Shown: positions 7,527-15,484 of the stretch, piece by piece
Position numbering within the stretch: position 1 is the stretch's first letter
How the letters are laid out: every line of letters starts with the position of its first letter
Source: JAPYWM01 sp964489015
GTDB lineage: Bacteria > Bacteroidota > Bacteroidia > SpSt-205
Direction: 5' to 3'
Length of the DNA stretch: 64,000 bases
Assembly: GCA_964489015.1 (NCBI GenBank)
Contig: CAZAXD010000004.1
Location: 44,603 to 108,602, forward strand
Made by a program: the position numbers and the translations under genes
The notes under the pieces: model-generated
Told to the model about the DNA's origin: nothing
What the model saw: the letters and a program-made list of their open reading frames with translations, nothing else
Database searches by the model: none

Positions 7527-9257
7527 GTGGAATCGACCTCCTATCGAAGCATGGGCTGTGGGGCCCTGCGAGAATCGCACATTGGCCAGCAAGTCCAGGT
7601 TGCTGGCTGGGTTCGGCGCGTGCGCGACCTAGGCAAGTTTGTGTTTGTGGACCTTCGGGACCGCAGCGGTATCGTTCAGTTGTATGCGCTGCAGGACTCA
7701 CCCTGGTATGCGCCGCTCAAGGCCCTAGGCCGGGAGTGGGTGATCCGCGCAGTCGGTACCGTTCGTCGTCGGGAAAGCCCTAATCCCCAACTCCCTACAG
7801 GGTTTGTCGAGATTGAAGTGACGGACGTCGTCGTCCTCAATGAAGCGAAAGTCCCGCCCTTTCTAATCGAAGACGAGACGAACGCCCAAGAAGAGCTGCG
7901 GTTACGGTATCGGTATCTCGATTTACGGCGGCCGATCATGCAGGAGCGTCTCATGCGCCGGGCTGAGATGGTGCGGGTCGTACGAGAATATTTGCGATCC
8001 CGGGGTTTTGTCGAGGTGGAGACGCCTATGCTCATTCGATCCACGCCGGAGGGGGCTCGAGATTTTGTCGTACCATCTCGCCTAAGGCCTGGAGCTTTTT
8101 ATGCGTTACCGCAGTCGCCCCAACTCCTCAAGCAACTGCTTGTAATAGCGGGGCTAGATCGCTACTACCAAATTGCGCGCTGCTTTCGAGATGAGGACTA
8201 TCGAGGCGATCGCCAAGCGGAATTTTCTCAGATCGACTGTGAAATGAGTTTTGTGACGCGAGAGGATTTGTTATCGGTCTTTGAGGGATTAGTACAGGCG
8301 GTTTTCGAGCAGGTAGCGGGCGTGACCTTAGAACCGCTGCCGCGCTATACTTATGCGGAGGTCATGGCGCGTTACGGCTCCGACAAGCCGGATTTGCGCT
8401 ATGGGCTTAGCTGGCAAGCCGTTTCGGCTTGGCCTGGCGCTCAAAAGGTCCCCTTTTTAGTAGGCAAGCAGCTCCATTTTCTCTGGGTAGAGGGGGCTAA
8501 GGCCACTCGCCGGCAGCAAGACACCTGGACCCAACTGGCCAGGGACCAAGGCGCCTCAGCTATAGCCATCATCCAAAAAGCAGCGGAACAGGTTCAGTCT
8601 TCCCTGACTAAGTTTTTAGGGCCGGCTGATTGGGATGGACTTTTGCCGCCCAGCGATGGTTTAGGTCTGTTAGTGGCCTTGGATAGGCCCGCCTATGCTG
8701 TCTTGGGGGTGCTGCGCAGTGCTGTCATTCGTGATTTGAATCTACCACCTCAGCGCTCCTGGTCCGTGCTGTGGGTGATTGACTTTCCCCTGTATGAACT
8801 GGATGCGGAGGGTCGTCTCACCGCTGCCCATCATCCTTTTGTGCATCCTCATCCGGATGACATTGACTTGCTTGAGACGGATCCACTCAAGGTCCGGGGG
8901 CTGGCGTATGACCTGGTGATTAATGGGAATGAGATCATGAGCGGTAGCCTGCGCTGTCACACAGCTGAATTACAAAAGCGGGTTTTGGCTCAACTGGGCT
9001 TTTCAGAAGCGGAAGCGGAGGCGCGGTTTGGGTTTTTGTTGGAGGCCCTTTCACATGGGGCGCCACCCCATGGAGGCTGTGCTTTTGGACTAGACCGGTG
9101 GGTCATGCTCATGGTGGGGGGAGAAAGTCTTCGAGATGTGATAGCGTTTCCTAAGACGGCTAGCGGCCTGGACCTCATGCTTGGGGCGCCAGCCCCCTTA
9201 GCGCCGGACCAACTGAACGAGATCCTAAGTTGGTTACAACCTAGCCCAGATTCCTAA
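7527..9257 (+). CDS. aspS: Aspartyl-tRNA synthetase
   Basis: A class II aminoacyl-tRNA synthetase of about 576 residues, the bacterial AspRS length. It has the N-terminal anticodon-binding OB fold (HIGQQVQVAGWVRRVRDLG, then FVDLRDRSG), class II motif 2 (FRDEDYRGDRQAEFSQID), the bacterial GAD insert in the middle, and motif 3 near the end (GLDRWVMLM). It charges tRNA-Asp, or also tRNA-Asn where AsnRS is absent. The start is a GTG: 7524 and 7527 are both possible and an ATG at 7551 is less likely, because YRSMGCGALR aligns with the YRTHTCGELR start of relatives. It follows the pseudogene by about 15 bases with its own promoter. Confidence 0.97.
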   Translation: MESTSYRSMGCGALRESHIGQQVQVAGWVRRVRDLGKFVFVDLRDRSGIVQLYALQDSPWYAPLKALGREWVIRAVGTVRRRESPNPQLPTGFVEIEVTDVVVLNEAKVPPFLIEDETNAQEELRLRYRYLDLRRPIMQERLMRRAEMVRVVREYLRSRGFVEVETPMLIRSTPEGARDFVVPSRLRPGAFYALPQSPQLLKQLLVIAGLDRYYQIARCFRDEDYRGDRQAEFSQIDCEMSFVTREDLLSVFEGLVQAVFEQVAGVTLEPLPRYTYAEVMARYGSDKPDLRYGLSWQAVSAWPGAQKVPFLVGKQLHFLWVEGAKATRRQQDTWTQLARDQGASAIAIIQKAAEQVQSSLTKFLGPADWDGLLPPSDGLGLLVALDRPAYAVLGVLRSAVIRDLNLPPQRSWSVLWVIDFPLYELDAEGRLTAAHHPFVHPHPDDIDLLETDPLKVRGLAYDLVINGNEIMSGSLRCHTAELQKRVLAQLGFSEAEAEARFGFLLEALSHGAPPHGGCAFGLDRWVMLMVGGESLRDVIAFPKTASGLDLMLGAPAPLAPDQLNEILSWLQPSPDS

Positions 9258-9258
9258 T

Positions 9259-9266
9259 TACCTTTG
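9259..9266 (+). promoter_or_regulatory. -7 promoter box TACCTTTG
   Basis: An exact TAnnTTTG match, 4 nt before the GTG start at 9271 and directly after the aspS stop codon. It predicts a leaderless transcript. Confidence 0.6.
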
Positions 9267-9270
9267 TCGG

Positions 9271-9519
9271 GTGAGTCCCCAAAAAGCGCTGGACGCATTA
9301 GAGGCGCTTTTTCGGCGAAATGGCTACGAGGTGCGCTATGCCAAAGGTACATTTAGAGGTGGTGCGTGTCGGCTTCTTGAGCGGCGCATTGTCCTGCTCA
9401 ATCGCGCCTATCCGCCGGCTGGGCGGGTTTATGCGTTGGCGACGATAGCGACACACCTGCGAGAAAAGCTGGAGCTTAAGCCTGAAGAGGAGGAGCTCCT
9501 CAAGCGTTATGGCTTGTGA
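9271..9519 (+). CDS. Conserved small protein of unknown function (82 aa)
   Basis: An 82-residue soluble protein, MSPQKALDALEALFRRNGY at the N-terminus, ending in an acidic and basic helix with EEEELLKRYGL. It is rich in Arg, Leu and Glu, without a signal peptide or membrane segment, and I do not recognise a catalytic motif. The GTG start is supported by a consensus -7 box 4 nt upstream. Its last four bases (GTGA) overlap the start of the following MBL hydrolase gene, so the two are translated together and may act together. Confidence 0.75.
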   Translation: MSPQKALDALEALFRRNGYEVRYAKGTFRGGACRLLERRIVLLNRAYPPAGRVYALATIATHLREKLELKPEEEELLKRYGL

Positions 9520-10289
9520 GGCTCGTTTTTTTAGGGACGGGTACGAGTCAGGGGGTTCCCGTAATCGGTTGTCGGTGTCCTGTTTGTCTATCGGACGATC
9601 CGGCTGATCAGCGGCTGCGCAGTTCGGTGGCGTTATTTGTACGGGACAAGGTATGGGTGATCGATACGGGACCGGACTTTCGTCAGCAAGCCCTACGCGC
9701 AGCCCTGCCTACCGTCGATGCCGTTCTGTTTACCCACGCTCACAAGGACCACACGGCCGGCTTAGATGATGTACGGCCTTATAACTACCTCCAGGAAAAG
9801 CGTATTCCCATTTTTGCAGACCCCGTAGCTGGGCAACAACTCCGCCGAGAATATAGCTATGCTTTTAGCGAGCCGTATTATCCGGGGGTACCGTTATTGG
9901 ACTTATGGGAGGTGGAGCCTTTGGCTCCTTTCTGCCTGCATGAGGTGGAGGTTTGGCCCCTGCCCCTGTGTCATCATCGACTACCGATTTTGGGGTATAA
10001 GGTAGGCAAGTTAGCTTATCTAACCGACGTCAGTGCGATTCCCGAGGAGACCTGGCCCTACTTAGAGGGGTTGGAGGTTTTGGTGTTGAATGCCCTTCGG
10101 CGCGAGCCGCACATTTCACATTTGCATTTAGAAGCGGCCCTGGCTATTATTGAGCGGCTAGCGCCCCGGCAGGCTTTCCTGACACACATTAGCCACCTGA
10201 TGGGAAGGCATGCGGAGGTACAAAAAAGCCTACCGCGGCGAGTAGCTTTAGCGTATGATGGTTTGATAATTGAAATTTCCGACCCCTGA
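9516..10289 (+). CDS. Metallo-beta-lactamase fold hydrolase, PhnP-like
   Basis: A 257-residue MBL-fold protein. It begins MRLVFLGTGTSQGVPVIGC and has a CxxC pair (GCRCPVC) typical of the PhnP/cyclic-phosphodiesterase branch. The metal motif is THAHKDHTAG, with later metal ligands likely in LPLCHHRLP, LTDVSAIP and THISH. Relatives hydrolyse phosphodiesters such as cyclic ribose phosphates, but no phosphonate genes are present, so the substrate is open. The GTG start overlaps the preceding gene by four bases. The 3' end lies 16 bases before the promoter box of the PEBP gene. Confidence 0.85.
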   Translation: MRLVFLGTGTSQGVPVIGCRCPVCLSDDPADQRLRSSVALFVRDKVWVIDTGPDFRQQALRAALPTVDAVLFTHAHKDHTAGLDDVRPYNYLQEKRIPIFADPVAGQQLRREYSYAFSEPYYPGVPLLDLWEVEPLAPFCLHEVEVWPLPLCHHRLPILGYKVGKLAYLTDVSAIPEETWPYLEGLEVLVLNALRREPHISHLHLEAALAIIERLAPRQAFLTHISHLMGRHAEVQKSLPRRVALAYDGLIIEISDP

Positions 10290-10305
10290 GTCTAGCCCGA
10301 ACGCG

Positions 10306-10313
10306 TATCTTTG
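10306..10313 (+). promoter_or_regulatory. -7 promoter box TATCTTTG
   Basis: An exact TAnnTTTG match, 4 nt before the ATG at 10318. Confidence 0.6.
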
Positions 10314-10317
10314 TCTA

Positions 10318-10791
10318 ATGCGGTGGTTTGCTATTTTGGTAATAAGCGGCTGGGCGCAGCCGCTGCAAATTACCGTAGAGCGTTATGCGCTTGGTGACTT
10401 TCTTCGGGCTGAACACACGTGTGACGGGGCTAATATCCCGCCGCTCATCACCTGGCGGCCTATCCCTCAGGCCAAGGCGTACGTAGTATGGTTTTATGAC
10501 CCCGATGCTCCGACTGACACGTTTACGCACTGGCTGGTGGTTAATTATCGCGACACGACCCTGGGCCCTCGACAAGCCCAGCTTGGCCTAGCCAACGACT
10601 TTGGTCAGATAGGGTACAGTGGGCCATGCCCACCCAAGCGGGATAAACCGCATCGCTATGTTATTCGGGTTTATGGCCTTAGTGTTCCCATCAAGGTGCG
10701 TACCGACGCAAACTGGTCAGACGTAAGAGACGCTCTGCGAGGCTTGGTCCTTAGTCAAGGCGAATATACCTTGCGGTACCAACGTCAATGA
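10318..10791 (+). CDS. YbhB/YbcL-type phosphatidylethanolamine-binding protein (PEBP)
   Basis: A 157-residue exported PEBP-fold protein with a short signal peptide (MRWFAILVISGWAQ). Family motifs are HTCDGANIPPLITW, WFYDPDAPTDTFTHWLVV (the DPDAP and HW ligand-site elements) and GYSGPCPPKRDKPHRY. Bacterial members bind small anionic or phospholipid-like ligands; the function is poorly known. I set the start at 10318 because the signal peptide begins there and a consensus promoter box ends 4 nt upstream; a start at 10270 would put coding sequence across the promoter. The stop overlaps the next ATG by four bases (ATGA), linking it to the sensor phosphatase. Confidence 0.9.
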   Translation: MRWFAILVISGWAQPLQITVERYALGDFLRAEHTCDGANIPPLITWRPIPQAKAYVVWFYDPDAPTDTFTHWLVVNYRDTTLGPRQAQLGLANDFGQIGYSGPCPPKRDKPHRYVIRVYGLSVPIKVRTDANWSDVRDALRGLVLSQGEYTLRYQRQ

Positions 10792-13520
10792 AGCGCAGGC
10801 GCACTAGTACGCTGCTCACGGGCGGATTGGGGGTGTTTGTGAGTGGGGTCGGTCTGTTATTCTTGCTAGGCTTGTGGATCAGCACTCGGCGGGAGGTCGC
10901 CCTGTGGGAAGCTCTGCAGAATGGAGCTATAGATCGGTGGCTACAGTGGGACCGCTGGTATGTGGGCTGGGTCTATGCCTTTTTAGGGGGATTGGTGGGG
11001 CTTAGCCTAGGTGTAGGGTTTTACTGGCTACGTTCGATAGGTGAAGGCTTGTCGGCCTTAGAGAGTCAGGCGCAGGCTCTCACCCAGGGGGCGTTAGCGC
11101 CGCCGGCGTTGCCGCCTTCGGCACCGGCCGAGCTTTTTGAGACTACCAGGGCCTTGGCGGAGGTCGGTCGTGTCCTCACTCGCCTAGAAACTTTAGCCAA
11201 AAGTCCCTATGTGCCTTCGCTGCAGATCGAAGACTTGCCCCCGGCCCTTCGTCGTGCGTTAGACCCCTTGGAGCAGCGCCTCTTGGAATTGGAGCAGCGC
11301 CGCCGCTTTGTAGAGCAGCTTAGCGAAGGGGCTCAGGCTTTGATTCGTCTGAGCTATGCTAGTCGTGATCTACAAACTTATCTGCAGCAGGCGACGTCTT
11401 GGCTCGTCCAGCATAGCGGGGCTTTTATTGGGGGTTTTTATCAGCTCCAGGAGCGGCAGCTAGTGCGCTTATCGGGGTATGCTTATCCAGCGGGGGCGCC
11501 CTCTCGGTTTGCGGTGGGTGAGGGTTGGGTAGGGCAGGTGGCTTTGTCCGGAGAAGGGCTCTGGTTGTATCCGATCCCGGCCCATAGCACGGCCCTAAGT
11601 CAGCTGGTAGGGGAAGCGACATTGGCCATGGCCTTTTTACCGGTCATCGCCGGCAATACCCTTTTGGGCGTTTGGGAAGTGGCAGCCTTTGCGCCTTGGG
11701 GTCCAGAGGAGCAGGCGCTCATCGAAGGCTGGCTTTTCTTTTTGGGGGCGGCCCTGGAGCGGCACCTATTGGAAGCGGTTCGAGCGCAGTTGGCTTCTGA
11801 CCAAGAAAGGCTAAACCAAGCCCTTCAAACGGAGCGAGACCAGAACGTCCAGCTCCTCGATGCGCTCGCCCACCTTACGAAGCAAAATGAGCAGGCAGTC
11901 CGTCAGCTCGCCGAGCGCGAGCAGCTTTTGCAAAGCATCAAGGCGCAGCTTAGCCAAGAAAAGCGGAATCTGGACACAATCTTAGCCCGGATCGGGGAAG
12001 TCGTTGTTCTCTTTGATGTCAGTGGTCGTCCCCGCTACATTAGCCCTTCCGTTACGAGGGTCCTGGGGTATGCGCCCGAAGCGCTGGAGGCCTTTTTCCG
12101 CCCGGTGATCAAGGAAGACTTTGAAAAAGTCAGCCGCTTTTTTGCTCAGCTACTCACTAAGCCCGGCGAAGCTAAGACTATCGAATTTCAGTACAGACAC
12201 CAGAATGGAGAGCTTCTGTGGCTAGAAATGCAAGCGGAAAACCTGCTCGACGAGACGGGGCTCCAAGCCATTTTAGCGGTTATCCGTAATATCACCGACA
12301 AGCGAGAGTTTGAAAAGCAGTACCGCACCCGCATCAAGTTTCAATCGCTCGTCGAACATGCGCCTGACATGATCTGGCGCCTCGATCGGAATGGCCGGTT
12401 TCTCTACGTCAATCCCATTATCGGGCGGTACACGGGGTATGAGCCGGCCCACTATATTCGGAATACGATCTACTCTGTCGGCTTCTCGATGAATGAGGTT
12501 CAATTTTGGCGGGACTTCCTTGAACGAGTGTTTTCTGATCTACAAATACAGACCGATGAGATAGCCTTTCCTTCTGTTTATGGGGAGCGGCGGATGGCCG
12601 TGCGGGGCATCCCAGAGCTAGGGCCGGATGGACTCGTGGAGACGGTGGTCGTGCTTTTGCAGGATATTACGGAGCTGAGGCAGGTTCAGGAGCAGCTTCG
12701 GCGGCAAAACGTCGAGCTGGAGTCTAGTGCTCGCCTGCTCAAAAAGCAAAAGCAAGAGCTCGAGGAGAAAAACCGGGACATCATGGAGAGTATTGCGTAT
12801 GCGAGGCGGATTCAAGAAGCGATTTTACCTAGCCCTCAAGTGATACAGAATTACTTCTCAGATGGTTTTGTGCTGCATTTGCTACGAGATGTAGTGGGCG
12901 GGGATTTTTACTGGATAGGTGCCCAGGGGGATCGGGTGTACGTGGCAGTGGTGGATTGTACGGGGCATGGGGTGCCTGGGGCCTTCATGGCGTTTCTAGG
13001 CCGTACGTTCCTGGAAGGGGCTATTCGGGAACGTAAGCTGACGGACCCGGCTGAGATTCTAGATGACATGGAAAAGCGCCTGCGCCAAATGATAAGAGAA
13101 GATACGCAAGACGGTATGGATGTAGCCCTGTGTGTGTTAGAGCCAGAGCGGCGCTTTTTGCACTTTGCTGGAGCGCATCGGCCGCTATTCTTTTACCATG
13201 AAGGACGCTGGCAATTCATAGCCGGCTCTCCAGCCGGACTAGGGGGCTCTAGCTGGATAGACCCGCATAAGGTCTTTGCCACTACCACGTTTTACTATTC
13301 ACCTGGGGATAGCTTGTACTTGTATTCGGATGGTTATTTAGATCAGTTTGGCGCTGATAGTGCGCGCCGCTTGGGGCATAGGCGCTTTCGCGAGTTACTC
13401 ATGGACATCGTGGGGCTACCCATGAGTCAGCAAAAGGAATTCTTAGAAACTTATCTCCATCGCTTCCGAGGGGATTTAGCGCAGACCGATGATATTACCG
13501 TTTTGGGGATTCGCTTATAG
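10788..13520 (+). CDS. Membrane sensor protein phosphatase: GAF, two PAS, SpoIIE domain
   Basis: A 910-residue protein. Two N-terminal membrane helices (about 11-31 and 57-80) are followed by a linker, a GAF-like domain (about 180-330), a coiled coil (about 335-395), two PAS domains (about 395-515 and 520-640), a second coiled coil, and a PP2C/SpoIIE phosphatase domain (about 690-910). The phosphatase metal motifs DCTGHGVPGA, DGMDVAL, SDGYLDQFG and QTDDITVLGI are intact. It should dephosphorylate a serine or threonine protein in response to a ligand sensed by GAF/PAS. The SiaB and SiaC genes directly downstream are the obvious partners, in which case this protein takes the place of SiaA of Pseudomonas. 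It overlaps the PEBP gene by four bases. Confidence 0.92.
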   Translation: MKRRRTSTLLTGGLGVFVSGVGLLFLLGLWISTRREVALWEALQNGAIDRWLQWDRWYVGWVYAFLGGLVGLSLGVGFYWLRSIGEGLSALESQAQALTQGALAPPALPPSAPAELFETTRALAEVGRVLTRLETLAKSPYVPSLQIEDLPPALRRALDPLEQRLLELEQRRRFVEQLSEGAQALIRLSYASRDLQTYLQQATSWLVQHSGAFIGGFYQLQERQLVRLSGYAYPAGAPSRFAVGEGWVGQVALSGEGLWLYPIPAHSTALSQLVGEATLAMAFLPVIAGNTLLGVWEVAAFAPWGPEEQALIEGWLFFLGAALERHLLEAVRAQLASDQERLNQALQTERDQNVQLLDALAHLTKQNEQAVRQLAEREQLLQSIKAQLSQEKRNLDTILARIGEVVVLFDVSGRPRYISPSVTRVLGYAPEALEAFFRPVIKEDFEKVSRFFAQLLTKPGEAKTIEFQYRHQNGELLWLEMQAENLLDETGLQAILAVIRNITDKREFEKQYRTRIKFQSLVEHAPDMIWRLDRNGRFLYVNPIIGRYTGYEPAHYIRNTIYSVGFSMNEVQFWRDFLERVFSDLQIQTDEIAFPSVYGERRMAVRGIPELGPDGLVETVVVLLQDITELRQVQEQLRRQNVELESSARLLKKQKQELEEKNRDIMESIAYARRIQEAILPSPQVIQNYFSDGFVLHLLRDVVGGDFYWIGAQGDRVYVAVVDCTGHGVPGAFMAFLGRTFLEGAIRERKLTDPAEILDDMEKRLRQMIREDTQDGMDVALCVLEPERRFLHFAGAHRPLFFYHEGRWQFIAGSPAGLGGSSWIDPHKVFATTTFYYSPGDSLYLYSDGYLDQFGADSARRLGHRRFRELLMDIVGLPMSQQKEFLETYLHRFRGDLAQTDDITVLGIRL

Positions 13521-13528
13521 TTTTTCAT

Positions 13529-13536
13529 TATCTTTG
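13529..13536 (+). promoter_or_regulatory. -7 promoter box TATCTTTG of the SiaB/SiaC block
   Basis: An exact TAnnTTTG match, 9 nt before the ATG at 13546. The SiaB/SiaC genes can be transcribed independently of the phosphatase gene. Confidence 0.6.
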
Positions 13537-13545
13537 CCCTGTCTT

Positions 13546-14112
13546 ATGTCGCCTTCCGATACCGGACTTTTACATGCGCCGGCGATTCACTACGCCTATC
13601 CGCTCTATCGCAACATGATAGACAACAACATTGTCTTTATGTATCAAGGCCCAATTACCCCTGATATTATCATTGATGTTCTTGGTATCATCGAAGATCG
13701 GCTTGAAGGAGCCGGTGAAAACAAAAAAGTAAGTAAAAAGCTCTTCAATATCATGGTTGAATCTTTTACCCTGGGGGAAGAAGCGATGAAGGGAAGCGCC
13801 CTCCTTATGGTGAGGCAGTTTCCTTACCTCTACTCGGTGAGCATCGGTCAGCGCATCAAGACAGCGCGAGTCTATCAAGTCAAGGACTATATTGACCGGG
13901 TCAATCTTATGACGGAAGCAGAGCTGCGAACCGAATACCATCGACTTCTCTCAGAAAGCCAGCCCGATAAGTCCGTCTCGATTGGCGGCTTGCCGGCTAT
14001 TAGCATTATTGATTTGGCGAGAAAATCTAGTGGTCATTTGGCTTATGCCTTTGAGTATCTAGATGATGAATTTACTTTCTTTGGATTAGAAGCCAGAATA
14101 GCGAAAAAATAA
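13546..14112 (+). CDS. SiaB-like protein with degenerate kinase motifs
   Basis: A 188-residue member of the SiaB family (DUF6272), a histidine-kinase-like ATPase fold that phosphorylates SiaC on a threonine or serine. It aligns throughout with the second SiaB at 14511: NNIVFMYQG, FNIMVES, IDLARKS and FFGLEARI. The ATP-site motifs are missing. Where the second copy has ECLQN this one has ESFTLG and is about 13 residues shorter. Where the second has GTAGLGM this one has GLPAIS. It is therefore probably a pseudokinase that regulates or scaffolds. The start at 13546 is set by the promoter box 9 nt upstream. siaC copy 1 follows after 7 bases. Confidence 0.8.
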   Translation: MSPSDTGLLHAPAIHYAYPLYRNMIDNNIVFMYQGPITPDIIIDVLGIIEDRLEGAGENKKVSKKLFNIMVESFTLGEEAMKGSALLMVRQFPYLYSVSIGQRIKTARVYQVKDYIDRVNLMTEAELRTEYHRLLSESQPDKSVSIGGLPAISIIDLARKSSGHLAYAFEYLDDEFTFFGLEARIAKK

Positions 14113-14119
14113 TCTGTAT

Positions 14120-14503
14120 ATGGAAGCCTTGCGTATAGAGTCTACACACAAAACGCCCCGTATAATCCTGGACCCAGAAAACGGCATATTTGAAATCTCG
14201 GGGCGCAGTATTCCGGAAGATTCGGTCGGTTTTTATAAGCCTATCTTTGAATGGATAGAGGCTTATGCCCAAAATCCGCTTCCGGTTACCCATGTCAAAT
14301 TTGATCTGGAATACTTTAACACCAGCAGCTCAAAGAATATTCTAGAAGTACTCAAGCGACTTGAAGCGATTCATACGAGTGGGCATGAAGTGCGGGTGAC
14401 GTGGTACTACGACGAAGATGACGAGGATATGGAGGAGACGGGGCAAGACTATCAGGCGCTCCTCAACCTGCCCATCGAGCTCTCTATCAAGGTCCAGTCT
14501 TAG
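14120..14503 (+). CDS. SiaC family regulatory phosphoprotein, copy 1
   Basis: A 127-residue soluble protein of the SiaC family (DUF1987). Family features are the ISGRSIPEDS block, the acceptor loop EYFNTSSSK and the acidic segment WYYDEDDEDMEETGQDYQ. In Pseudomonas, SiaC is phosphorylated by SiaB, dephosphorylated by SiaA, and its unmodified form activates the diguanylate cyclase SiaD. No cyclase gene is present here, so the output must differ or lie elsewhere. The acceptor motif is intact although the kinase just upstream looks inactive. It shares an operon with the flanking SiaB genes, with 7-base gaps. Confidence 0.88.
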   Translation: MEALRIESTHKTPRIILDPENGIFEISGRSIPEDSVGFYKPIFEWIEAYAQNPLPVTHVKFDLEYFNTSSSKNILEVLKRLEAIHTSGHEVRVTWYYDEDDEDMEETGQDYQALLNLPIELSIKVQS

Positions 14504-14510
14504 AAAGCCT

Positions 14511-15077
14511 ATGAGCATGGTTTATAGCTATTACAAAAACATGCAGATTAACAACATTATCTTCGTTTATCAAGGCGAGGTTACAGCTGATCTCGTCTCC
14601 TCCATCTTGCAAATGATAGAAAACAAGCTGGAGGGTGAAGGCGAAGATAAGAAGGTTAAGAAGCGGGTCTTTAATGTGATGGTGGAGTGTCTCCAGAACG
14701 TGTATCACCACTTAGACGCTTTGCCGCCTACGGATCCGAGTAATCCCATCAAGGATAAGACAGCTCTGCTGATGATAGGCCGAGAGGAGAAGGATTACTA
14801 CATTATTACAGGTAATCACGTTGTCAACGATCGCATTCCTGAAATAAAGTCACGTTTAGACCGTATTAATCGCGCTAGCAAGGAAGAGCTCAAGCAGCTT
14901 TATCAGGAGGTATTGACCGGTGGGGAGTTCTCAGAGAAGGGGACTGCTGGCTTAGGCATGATCGATATTGCGCGAAAATCTGGCCAGAAACTGGGCTATG
15001 ACTTTCATCCCGTAAGCGATAAGTACTCCTTCTTTAGTTTGGAGGCCCGCGTCTCCCGAATCCCAGATAAGGGCTAA
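14511..15077 (+). CDS. SiaB family protein kinase, intact copy
   Basis: A 188-residue SiaB family protein (DUF6272) with the nucleotide-binding elements kept: the N-box-like ECLQNVYHH and the glycine-rich GTAGLGMIDIARKSG. It should phosphorylate the SiaC proteins encoded on either side. The N-terminus MSMVYSYYKNMQINN begins where the first copy reads YPLYRNMIDNN, which supports the ATG at 14511. An upstream in-frame extension to 14418 would lie inside the siaC gene and is rejected. It is followed after 13 bases by the second siaC. The two SiaB copies clearly arose by duplication of a siaB-siaC pair. Confidence 0.88.
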   Translation: MSMVYSYYKNMQINNIIFVYQGEVTADLVSSILQMIENKLEGEGEDKKVKKRVFNVMVECLQNVYHHLDALPPTDPSNPIKDKTALLMIGREEKDYYIITGNHVVNDRIPEIKSRLDRINRASKEELKQLYQEVLTGGEFSEKGTAGLGMIDIARKSGQKLGYDFHPVSDKYSFFSLEARVSRIPDKG

Positions 15078-15090
15078 ATTTGCACCGAGC

Positions 15091-15465
15091 ATGAGAAACC
15101 TGGTTATCGAGCCTACCTCTAAGACGCCGAAGGTTATCCTCAATGCCGATCTCGGCATTTTTGAGATCTCTGGTCGCAGTATCCCGGAAGATTCTATTGG
15201 CTTCTACAGAAAGGTGCTCGACTGGATAGACGAATATAGCAAGTCTCCGCTCAGTGAAACGGTGTTCAAGTTTCAGCTTGAATACTTCAATACAAGCTCA
15301 TCCAAGATGCTCCTTGATATCTTTCGCCGCTTGGAGCGACTGCACAAGGCTGGTCATAAAGTTGTCATCCGTTGGCACTACGATGCGGACGACGAGGACA
15401 TGGCCGAGACTGGGCAGGACTATCAAGCGCTGCTAGATGTGCCCTTTGAGCTAGTACCCGTATAA
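15091..15465 (+). CDS. SiaC family regulatory phosphoprotein, copy 2
   Basis: A 124-residue SiaC family protein, closely similar to copy 1 along its length: ISGRSIPEDSIGFY, EYFNTSSSKMLLD and DADDEDMAETGQDYQALL. The acceptor loop NTSSSK is intact. The start codon is the first ATG after the siaB stop and aligns with copy 1. It presumably cycles between states set by the intact SiaB at 14511 and the SpoIIE phosphatase at 10788. A promoter for the next gene begins 5 bases after its stop codon. Confidence 0.88.
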   Translation: MRNLVIEPTSKTPKVILNADLGIFEISGRSIPEDSIGFYRKVLDWIDEYSKSPLSETVFKFQLEYFNTSSSKMLLDIFRRLERLHKAGHKVVIRWHYDADDEDMAETGQDYQALLDVPFELVPV

Positions 15466-15470
15466 AATCC

Positions 15471-15478
15471 TACCTTTG
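15471..15478 (+). promoter_or_regulatory. -7 promoter box TACCTTTG
   Basis: An exact TAnnTTTG match, 6 nt before the ATG at 15485. It gives the coiled-coil gene its own start of transcription at the end of the SiaB/SiaC block. Confidence 0.6.
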
Positions 15479-15484
15479 CGTTGT

